Made by a program: the position numbers and the translations under genes
Assembly (NCBI GenBank): GCA_905250025.1
Contig: CAJNOJ010000059.1
Coordinates: forward strand, 165,280-229,279
Length of the DNA stretch: 64,000 bases
Reading direction: 5' to 3'
From: Adineta ricciae
Lineage: Eukaryota > Rotifera > Eurotatoria > Adinetida > Adinetidae
Shown here: positions 51,560 to 60,900 of the stretch, one piece after another
Position numbering within the stretch: position 1 is the first letter of the stretch
How the letters are laid out: the number at the start of each line of letters is the position of its first letter
The notes under the pieces: generated by a model
Seen by the model: the letters and a program-made list of their open reading frames with translations, nothing else
Told to the model about the DNA's origin: nothing
Database searches by the model: none

Positions 51560-52133
51560 TATTCTGATGCAATGGATTTCATCAGCATATACGTAATTTG
51601 ACAATCAGATAGTTTTCTCAATGGAGATTGGTTGTTTATTTGGTATATTCAAAGCGGCCTCTTCTCATTTATGTCATCATTGGACTTAATCATAATGAAA
51701 TGGTGGACGGATTGACCGTCGGTCAATAGATAGATATCAGTCAGCAGCTCATGACCAACGGTTGCGATTAATAAGGATCATACGAACATCGAATTGAATA
51801 CAATAACGAATCCTCTTGATTTTGACTCATGAAAACTATCGAGTTTTGTACACATACGTGATAATAAGATCGAAAAATCGACTCCTAGATTTTGATGTTA
51901 ACTGTTATCATCGTGCATTAAAAATAGTAATACAGATTCGCTGATATTTAGGATGAAATCGCATGTTGCATCTCATATTCAGCCTGCACTGACGATATAT
52001 ACCAAATTGTTTTCGCGTAAATCATTATTCACAGCTGTCGTTAGTAGTCGGATGTAGATGCATACAGAAACAAAAGAAAGTATTTCAAAGTACTGTCAGG
52101 AATGATATTTTTCATAGAATCCTAAAGAAGCAC
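51560..52133. other. intergenic region upstream of the tRNA
   Basis: A/T-rich with no coding feature. It lies between the PEN-2 remnant and the tRNA gene. Confidence 0.6.
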
Positions 52134-52206
52134 GCCCGTGTGGCTCAGTGGCTAGAGCACTGGTCTAGTAAACCAGGGGTCGACAGTTCAATTCTGTCCT
52201 CGGGCA
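52134..52206 (+). tRNA. tRNA-Thr (AGT)
   Basis: A full cloverleaf can be drawn. The acceptor is GCCCGTG with CTCGGGC (one T-T mismatch at the sixth pair), the D arm GGCTC...GAGC, the anticodon stem CTGGT/ACCAG around loop CTAGTAA (anticodon AGT), the T arm GACAG-TTCAATT-CTGTC, and the discriminator A. Box A (TGGCTCAGTGG) is canonical. The B box (AGTTCAATTCT) departs from GGTTCGANNCC. A run of seven T near 52219 is a likely Pol III terminator. There is no intron and CCA is not encoded. Confidence 0.85.
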
Positions 52207-52216
52207 TAGAAATTTC

Positions 52217-52224
52217 ATTTTTTT
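52217..52224 (+). terminator. Pol III oligo-T terminator after tRNA-Thr
   Basis: A run of T residues lies about 10-15 bases after the tRNA 3' end, the usual RNA polymerase III stop signal. Confidence 0.5.
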
Positions 52225-52422
52225 AACTTTATTTCTAACTTTATTTCTCTGAAAAAGTCACATGCATAGATTAGAAATCTTGACACTCAATTATTTTATT
52301 GATTTTATCTTCTATGACAGGCGAATATACGCGTGTTCGTTAAGACTCTTAATGAAGTCTCAACTTCGAAGTTATATATATCCAAAATTTCACTGAAAAT
52401 AAGCTTGGATAGATCTAATTTT

Positions 52423-53445
52423 ATGGCTACCAATTCCAGTTCATCGTTTGTTGCTGATCTTTCCTCACAGGTCACATTCTATTCCCCGATCATAATAATT
52501 ATCATGGGAAACATTGGATGCATACTGAATTTCATGACATTCACATCGCGAAAATTAATAAAAACGTCATATTCATTGTATTGTCTTAGTTCAACTGTAT
52601 TTGACCTTTTAACACTTGATTTCGGAGCACTAACCCGACTTCTTATCGGTCATTTTGAATATACTATTCAAAACTATTCACAACTCTATTGTAAAATCCG
52701 TTTTTATCTTATTAATACATTTCCTGCGATTTCAACATGTTTCATCGTCTTAGCAGCCATGGATCGGTACTTATCCACTTCATCGAAACTCAAATATCGT
52801 TCGTTTGCAACAAGAAAACGCGCTATTTATTTGATCGTCTTATCCTTATTCATTTGTATTTTACTCTACACCCATTATCTGGTCTTTGCCGATCTAAGAC
52901 CAACATGTAGTATTCAACCAGGAATATACAGTCTCTTTACAGTCATCTACAGTCTGGTGGTAACCTCCTTTATTCCGCATTTTCTTATGCTTTATTTTGG
53001 TTTTGGTACATTGTGTCATATTCGTACAGCTCGCCACCGTTCTGTGGCTGTTTTCAATGCTCCACAAAACCGACGGCAACGGACAGAGATACAACTTGTC
53101 ACTGTAAAGCTATCTCAATTGCATTCACTTTCAAATCATTTCCCTCTTCAATTTTAGATGACTTTAGTTCAAGTAACCATATCAACAATATTGATCGGTG
53201 CTCGAATGGCTTATTATTCCTACAATGTTATAACTACTAATGCTGTTAAAACATCCGATCAAAAAATACTGGATACATTTTTTTCTGAGCTAACAACCCA
53301 ATTATTTTATTTAAATTACGCCAAATCGTTCTATATTTACACACTATCCAGTCGAATTTTTCGACGAATATTAATCGCACGAGTGACGCAATTGTCTCAA
53401 CGATGCTTTTGTCGACAATCACGTCATCACGTCACCCGCACCTGA
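52423..53445 (+). CDS. rhodopsin-type 7TM receptor (GPCR 1)
   Basis: Two exons (52423-53103, 53158-53445) encode 322 residues. The N-terminus is extracellular with NSS. TM1 contains GNIGCILNFMTF (Asn of TM1), TM2 LSSTVFDLLTLDFGAL, and TM3 ends in AAMDRYLSTS (MDRY version of the DRY motif) preceded by a conserved Cys (QLYCKIRFY). The third intracellular loop has RRQRTEIQLV, then TM6 and TM7 (QLFYLNYAKSFYIYTLSS, with no classic NPxxY but a related YAKSFY). It resembles the peptide/FMRFamide-like receptors that are abundant in rotifers. The ligand is unknown. An in-frame upstream ATG at 52333 would add 30 residues. Confidence 0.85.
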
Positions 53446-53907
53446 TTAAAGAAATTCACATTTCAATACACGTGAATCATTATCCTGTGAGAATACTTAA
53501 TCCAGATTGTCGAGAATATCAATAAAAACTTAATTGCACGAGATTGAAGAACACTTTAATTGACAATTAATGAACACTCCGAGTATTAATTGTTTCTTTG
53601 CGCTAATAATTATTAAGACAATATATGAAAACATTCCTATTTCGAAAGAGAATTTGGTGTCGTTCGTAAGCTAGACGTTGTTTTGAACCCAGACGAATGA
53701 ACTTTTCCCCATTCGCATGTTTTCTTCGACATTGAATACATGTGAGTTCAAGTTTTATCGTAATGAAACCGAAGAATCAAATTGTAATAATCGCGTGTTT
53801 CTTTTGTGTTTTTCTTTACCTTGAAAATCAATCTTTTATTGCGCTCGTGATTTACACGTAAGTATAAATTCCGAATAGATTTATAGAATGGATAGTTATC
53901 ATTAAAG
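53446..53907. other. intergenic region between two receptor genes
   Basis: A/T-rich spacer; the coding-like open frame on the minus strand (53748-54089) is antisense to the next receptor and rejected. Confidence 0.6.
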
Positions 53908-54957
53908 ATGAATTCATCGTTACCGATCAAAAACATCACACGAGAAGTACCAAATGAATTGTTTTTCGTTACGATGTTTTCGTTAGTTTCTATCTTCATT
54001 CTAAGTGGAATATTGATATCATCGCTCTTTATTGTATTGATCATTAGAAAACGCCTCTTTCGCTCTGTTTCGACTCTTCTCTCGTGCAATTCATGTGCTT
54101 TAGGATTGTTTTATTTTACCTTCCATATATTTTACGTCATTCTCGCTTTCCATCCATTACCAAATTATCGACATAATTCTCTCACTTGTCAAATTATTGG
54201 TTATATGTATTCAGTTACATGCTGCGGCATCAGCTGGTCTCATGCAGTTCTCGCAACGAATCGTCTATGCTTTTCAATATTCCCTCAATATCGATGTTTG
54301 CTTACCTATAAATTCGCCTGGTGTCTGATAGCCGTTCATTGGACACTTACCTTTCTTCTCCCGTTTCCATTGACATTCTTCGATGCATATCAGTACCAAC
54401 ACGAATCACGTATATGCATTCTTACAACACGAAATACTAGTACTGCATTAACGGGTGTCATTCTTTTCTACAATATACCATTCAGCAGTATCATCATAAT
54501 CTATATTCTTGTTTGGCGTCATGCACGTCGGTCATCTAATGCAACAGCGTCTCGTCCCTCGCGTGATATGGCAGTCATGCGACATATTCTTACGTTAGTG
54601 ACTATCGATACCATCTGTGGACATCCATATATGACACTCATTCTCCTTGATTATCTGGGTGTCGCAACAAAAGAATGGTATTTATCTGTTACCGTTTTTA
54701 TAACCTTCAGCGTGACAGCTAACATGTGCGCAATATTTATATTTAATCATAAGCTGAGAAAATACCTTTGTTCGAAATGGCCCTATTGGCGAGCTTCACA
54801 ATCGAACACGAGTGCAACAACACCGGCCTTGAAGCCGATGCGTACTGCAACGTATATTGTCATGAGTGGCAATATTATCGCAAGTATTACACCGCATATA
54901 ATTAACGCCGAAACTTCGACGACTGACAAAAAAGTATCCGTATTTATTAATTGTTGA
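53908..54957 (+). CDS. rhodopsin-type 7TM receptor (GPCR 2), intronless
   Basis: A single exon of 349 residues has seven hydrophobic segments and a short glycosylatable N-terminus (MNSSLPIKNIT). TM3 ends LATNRLCFSI: the DRY position reads N-R-L, an atypical motif. A Cys at the top of TM3 (LTCQIIGY) and one in extracellular loop 2 (SRICILTT) can pair. TM6-7 show GHPYMTLILLDYLGV and a degenerate NPxxY (TANMCAIFIFN). It is divergent from the neighbour, so not a simple recent duplicate. The stop is only 33 bp from the facing stop of the phosphoesterase gene. The ligand is unknown. Confidence 0.85.
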   Translation: MNSSLPIKNITREVPNELFFVTMFSLVSIFILSGILISSLFIVLIIRKRLFRSVSTLLSCNSCALGLFYFTFHIFYVILAFHPLPNYRHNSLTCQIIGYMYSVTCCGISWSHAVLATNRLCFSIFPQYRCLLTYKFAWCLIAVHWTLTFLLPFPLTFFDAYQYQHESRICILTTRNTSTALTGVILFYNIPFSSIIIIYILVWRHARRSSNATASRPSRDMAVMRHILTLVTIDTICGHPYMTLILLDYLGVATKEWYLSVTVFITFSVTANMCAIFIFNHKLRKYLCSKWPYWRASQSNTSATTPALKPMRTATYIVMSGNIIASITPHIINAETSTTDKKVSVFINC

Positions 54958-54990
54958 TAAATACCGGATTCTCTAGAACAAATCAGAGCA

Positions 54991-55773
54991 TTAATCGTCT
55001 TTGCTCAAATCAATCACAATCGGTGGATGAGCTGTGCGAAAATAACTATCACATATAGAAGCATTAATAAATACAGTTCTGCCGAATTCATCTTCATTTT
55101 CCATCTGTCCATATGACGCATGCACATGACCAAACACGTGAAGTTTAGGTTTAACTGAGGTAGTGACCGATTGAAATAATTCTTTGCACCCTATACTGGT
55201 TCCACGCATGGATTTATCTAGAATTCCATTAGGTGGACCATGAGTAAGAAGAATATCCGTATCAGTTGGCATACTAAACCAATGTTGATGAATTTCTTTC
55301 AAATCTTTACAATGTTCAGATAACCAACCACTATTTAATAGATGAAAATATAGTCTTAGAATGAAAGATTTCAATAATCAATACCTTCCGTAGAATTTCC
55401 ATCCGGTGACTGGATCTTGAAAGAAACTTTCTTGAAGATAGACAATGCCGTAATCGGATATCAAGGATTTGTCTGTTTTTAGCTGTTCGATGGCTGGTGG
55501 CAGTTTTTTGTATCGTTTCTTTGTATAGAATCGTTTCCATTCATGATTGCCAACAATAACGATCTTCAAACGGTATTGTGTAAGAGTTTTCAACCAGTTT
55601 AAAAATGTTAAAACTTCTTTTTCGGTTCCATTGTGAGTGAAGTCACCCGAATGAAGTAGAATATCACCCGGTGGGAGAACAAAATCATAGTTATCATGGT
55701 TATCACTAATACATACGAATCTCGTGATGGACAAGGATGGTTTATCTTGAATTTCAACGACTGCCTCAGCCAT
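54991..55773 (-). CDS. metallophosphoesterase, MPPED1/MPPED2 type
   Basis: This calcineurin-like dinuclear metal phosphoesterase (about 242 residues) has two exons, joined by an intron near 55330-55385 after FYG to give FYG-S-GWLSEHC. The metal-site motifs are in order: SDNHDN (D-x-H), HSGDFTHNG (GD), VGNHEWK (GNHE), LTHGPPNG (H) and FGHVHASYG (GH-x-H). The GNHE form and the TxHGPP loop are typical of MPPED proteins, which act as cyclic-nucleotide phosphodiesterases at low efficiency. The ATG at 55773 (MAEAVVE) is preferred over an upstream non-ATG in-frame extension. The 3' end nearly abuts GPCR 2. Confidence 0.9.
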
Positions 55774-56447
55774 TTCAGGCAAAAAATGTATGTGTCACAA
55801 TATATAGAAACACAACATTGACATGTGAAGAAGTAATTGCGCAACTTCACGTAATGAATCATCGGTGAAACATGACGAAACTCTTTTTGCAATCCGATGA
55901 AGATTTGCAAATTACAAAATGTCGACGTTGCAAGTTAGTTCGCTGACAGATGACTTCTTATATCACGATGATTGTATGTCTTCCTTTCCGAAATATTCAA
56001 TAGAAAGCAAATCATTGCTCTCAAGATTGATTACATTCATACGAGAATCAATGATATCTTATTATACATTTTCATTTCGTACTATGTTACCCGACGACCT
56101 CTAATCATCCATTTGGCAATGATGCGTTTTTCATTTGTTTCGTTAATGAATTTACCTGACGTGTGTAATTCCGCTCTATTGAATGTATCGTAATATTAAT
56201 GATCCATGGTAACTAAGCGTAATTAACGAAACATTCATTGAAGAAAAGATAGTTTTGCAACGTTATTGAAAAGACAATTTCTTTACAGAATACACAGACA
56301 TTTATTTCATATGCAAAACAATCCGGATGACTAAGATTGAAAACAAATACAGACTTCATGGAAATGAGAACGAAAGAGAAAAAAAACTATATGTAAAGAA
56401 AATGTTTATCAAACAGTTTCAGACGTGATTGAAGATCACTTTTCTTT
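55774..56447. other. intergenic region
   Basis: No supported exon. This is the spacer between the phosphoesterase 5' end and the 3' end of the 68-aa gene. Confidence 0.6.
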
Positions 56448-56773
56448 TCATTTACGAATGACAATCAAAATTGGCATTGTAGTCAGTTTTGGATGAGGAT
56501 CTAACGGATCGATCCATTGAGTTACATTCCATGGCGCATCGGTAGTTGTGAATGAACCTACAGAAAAAATGCAGTAATTAACAAAGAGAAATAGGGTGTC
56601 ATTGCATAAATACTGCGTGAGTGCGCGCCGTAGTCGGACGGACCGTGTCTTGGAACACTAAACACAAATCAAACCATAGTTTTGAACGAAACAGTTGAAC
56701 AAAAAGGTATCACATACGAGCTTGAGTGTAAAAGTTCATGAGGATGTTTGACTTTGTATGCAACATTACCCAT
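56448..56773 (-). CDS. unnamed 68-aa protein, three coding exons
   Basis: Three minus-strand exons join in perfect frame: exon 1 (56773 down to a GTATGT donor) encodes MGNVAYKVKHPHELLHSS; a TGTTTAG acceptor opens VPRHGPSDYGAHSRS; and a CTGTAG acceptor opens the last exon FTTTDAPWNVTQWIDPLDP, then HPKLTTMPILIVIRK-stop. The ATG lies one base after a TTTAAG acceptor, suggesting a non-coding or trans-spliced leader exon. Two introns with canonical signals and consistent phases in such a short frame make chance unlikely. There is no signal peptide, TM or cysteine. The protein is Pro/His-rich with two Trp. I do not recognise it. It is worth searching as a conserved small protein. Confidence 0.62.
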
Positions 56774-57991
56774 ACTTAAATCGAGAAGGAAATGTTTGAA
56801 AAATATCTTCTTTCGATGAGAAACAACTAACCTTCAGAAAAGATATCACGTGTACGCGCAGATACGAATAAATAGTAAATAGTTTTCGATAGGAAGTCAC
56901 TAAAAGAAAATCAAAGGAGAGGCAAGAACATATTGCGAATATCGAAATAGCGACGAGCAAAACACAGTGCGAGTCTTGAAAAAAACTAATTAATATCGAA
57001 TTAGATAAAAACGAGAGGAAAATGTGTTTGAATTGTTGAATGTAGAAGGAAAAAATCGATGATAGTATCTACTTACTATTACTGTTTTACACAGGTATGT
57101 ATAGGATGCACACATTGCAGCCAACCGTGAAAATAGTCAATATTTTTTTGTCAATGTCTACGAAAGAAAAAACGCATACGCCATTTTGTTTCTTTCGCAT
57201 TCAATAAGGAGAAAATTGAGTTGGGAAGAAAGAACTGGAACATTCAAGACAAGGAAACACACCGCATAGATGAAATCTAATTTCACAAATTATGCCTATA
57301 CTTTAGAGAATCAATGATGTTTCAATTGATCATAGGAATGAAATTTGACGCAGTTTAATTGCGAGAGATAGATAGTAATATAAGTAAAAGTCGAAAAAAA
57401 CATTTAGCGATTAATATCTGCTTGATCGCTGAATGATTGCATCGAATGAAATGAAAGAGAAATCAAATTGTTTTAATTGTCATCAGTTTTGTACCTCTAT
57501 ATTTCACAGAAATCTTATCTGATTAATTAGAGTCACAAATATGTTTACATGGTAATTCATCAAAAGAAGAGGATGAATTGAGCTTTATCCGGATCAATCT
57601 TCATGGTCAGATTGTTTTAAGCTCTATCACATGATCAACGCTTTTCTTGGTTTCATAACTCGTAGATTAAAAAGTTGAATTGTATAATAGTGAAAAGATT
57701 TCCATATGTTTCGATGATGTGGATAAAATTGATGTCGATCGTAGAAACTTATTTTGAATTTTTTACACTTCATAGTAAACGCCCTGTATCTCTGATTGTT
57801 AGAGAACAAATATATGATCTACTTCATATATAATTTTATAACCTATTTTCAAGAAGAAAACAAAAGCCATGTATAGTTGTCATGTTGACAAGGTTTTTCT
57901 TTCTGTTCTCACTGGTTGCCAACAACAGCATTATGAAGTATTTTTCTTCTTCTTCTTCTGCCGCATTTCAGCTCTACATGTCGTTTTAGTC
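56774..57991. other. intergenic / upstream region of the DUF4062-NACHT gene
   Basis: This is 1.2 kb of A/T-rich DNA. A possible non-coding first exon of the 68-aa gene lies near 56830-56900 (ending TGAAG|GTTAGT on the minus strand). An in-frame extension to ATG 57869 upstream of the NACHT gene contains a Phe run from TTC repeats and ends at a TTTTAG acceptor, so I treat it as leader or intron. Confidence 0.5.
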
Positions 57992-60900
57992 ATGTCAGAT
58001 CCATCTAGACAGCTGCGACGTTATTCATCGCGAGTACCGGTGCGTATTTCACGAAACTACACGAAATTGCCACCTATTTCACAAACAGCTCGTTCAACAG
58101 ATACAAATAATGATTCGAGCAGGTCTGCTGACATAATCCATCCAGCAGAAAACGCACTACCACCGACCAGACTGACTCCACTAGCACATTCGCCAAAAGA
58201 CGGAGAAGATCATTCGTTGAAACCGACATTAACGAGTACCACTAATGATACTAATCATCATTCATCTATACCGATAGATGCCAGTAAATTTTGGGTTAAG
58301 CTAGGAGAACATGTTGCTAAAGAACCTTTACCAAATTCTAATGATCGTGGGCATCAGCGAACGCCAAATAAAGTTGTGCGAATATTCGTCTCGTCGACAT
58401 TTACTGATTTTTTTAACGAACGTGAAGTCTTAATTAAACAAGTATTTCAGAATTTTTCAAATAGAATTCGGCACTGATCTTCTCCTTTTGAAGGTATTTC
58501 CAGAATTGCGCGATGAACTAGAACCAGCGGGTATTCAAATCATTGATTGTGATCTTCGATGGGGTGTAAGTGTTTATCTTTTCCTCAAACAGAATCGATG
58601 GCACACATACAAAATATAATCCACATTCAGGTACCAAAGGATTCAACAACTGAACAGACTATTCTAGCATGTATGGAAGAACTTGATCGATGTTTCGAAG
58701 ATAATGGTCAACCATTCTTTATCGGTCTTGTTAGTGACAAGTAAGTTTCATTTCATCATTCATTTTCTCACTCATTATTCAAGTATCATTCCTTTCACAA
58801 AAGGAAAAACTGCTAACTATAGAGAAGAACGCGTAAACACGCTGCTCATCAATCGTTTTTTCTCAATTTCTAGTCACTATCGAGTTCTTTCATTTAGATA
58901 TGGTTGGGTACCGAAAATCACTGAACTGCCTGGCTGTATAACAGACCGTTATCGATGGATTGACGGAGCGTCGATCACTTTGATGGAATTCATTCATGGT
59001 GCATTTCGTACACACAATCCCAATGCTTTTTTCTTAATGCGCAATTCGGAGAACATCCTGAAAAATCTACCGGAGAAATATACTGATAAGTTTCGTGATA
59101 AGGATGAACAGAGTCAACGTCAAATTCAAGAATTAAAAGTTCAGCTATCACATTTCGTTCCAGAGGAACATATTTTCCACTATGATTGCTTTTATAATGG
59201 ACTGGATTCGACTACGGGACGTGAACGAGTACTGAACATGACTTTTTCGATCGATTTTTAGTAAATTAGTTGTCTTTTTAGGTGAAAATCGACGGTTTAC
59301 ACGATTTTGCAGTAAAAGCGAAAGAATTTCTATCGAATGCGATCAAAAATTGGTATCCCGAAAATTTTCATACAGATGCTTCATTCAGTACAGGTATGAT
59401 CTTCGCAAACCTTCTCTTCCACAAAATGTTCGCTTTGATATTTCAGACGATAAGCAAATGAATACGTTTCTTTTGAATAAAACTCAGTTTTTTGTTGATC
59501 GACACGAAGAATTCTCGATTTTACTCAAATACGTAACAGGTGAACAAATGGATCTCAACTTGCTTACTGGTAAGCTCCTGAATAGTATACTTTGCCAATG
59601 AATTTCTCTCCAATTTCCACTTATTGAAGGAATGGCAGGAGCAGAAGAGAAAAACATTCCGATGATGGCTATCAAAGGGCGGCCTGGTGACGGAAAAACG
59701 ATGTTACTTGGAAAATTTGCTCTACACCTTGAAGTAAAACGATGAGAAAACATCTTAAATTTCTATTCACTTGAAATTTTGGTTTTATAGGAAACAATGA
59801 AAGATAAATTCTTTCTATTCTATCATTTTCTCGATGGAGCATTCCATCCCAATGTGTCTACCTACATCAATAGCCATCTAAAACAAAAACTCGACAGATA
59901 TATCGGTAAGAAATGATTATAAACACAATGAAAACTAATTCAAATGGTTTAGAACAAAATAAACTTATCTCTCCACATACCGGAGAACGACCAGCCATTA
60001 CCAGTGACAATTTCATATCACAAGCCATATCATTACTTCCCGTTCCATTTGTTATCATCATCGATGGGTTAGATAAAGTCAGATAGTGTTTATCAAAGCA
60101 ATTTCTCCTACTTGCAGTGTTTGTTCTTAGGGCGATATTCATCATCAACGAAAATATCGTGAAGAATTCATATTTTATAACTATGAAATGTTGGCAAGTG
60201 ATCATACATACATTATACTCAGCTGTGAGCCAGGCTTCGCACTGTATAATGAGATAACTAGATATAATCGCTATGAAATCGAACTCAAACCATTGACAAT
60301 AGAACAACGTTCAGCGTATATCGAAAGATTCTTTCGACAATTTAATAAAGTAAGTTTAAAGAAAAATGAACGAGAAGAAAAAATTGCTTAGAAATGTCTT
60401 AAATTCGAACCCAAATCATTCCTTGAACTTCATAGACAGTAAAGCCAGTTATTCGTTTAATCGAGGAAATTTTCACGAGTTTTCGCTGTGATGATGGAAT
60501 TAGATTAACAAGTAAACATCGATATGTATCGATTTCCGATGTGAGATGAGTAGTGTTACTGCGAGAGTATTGAACATGAGATTCTAATTCCAAGAGTTGA
60601 GTTTGTAATTGATGGTATGTAGCATTTAAACCTTCGTTTTCCCGTTGATTGTACTCGCGAAGTTGCCTGAGATCTACTTGTAAATGTTCTTTAAAGAGAA
60701 AAAGAGAGTTCGATTGTGGAAAAGGGAAATTTCACTTACTGAATTGCTTCTCGAGTAATTGGTTTTGTTCGATTAAGTTGTTTGAAGAAGATAGTTTGTC
60801 TTCATCTTGATGAACTTCTTGCCGGAATGATTCGACTTTTAGTTGATAGAACATTTCTAATTCAGTAATCTGAGTCTGATTATACTTTTGATAATCTTCA

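Noticed and set aside
53748..54089. 113-codon minus-strand frame
   Set aside because: It overlaps the first TM segments of GPCR 2 in antisense; the plus strand is clearly the coding one.
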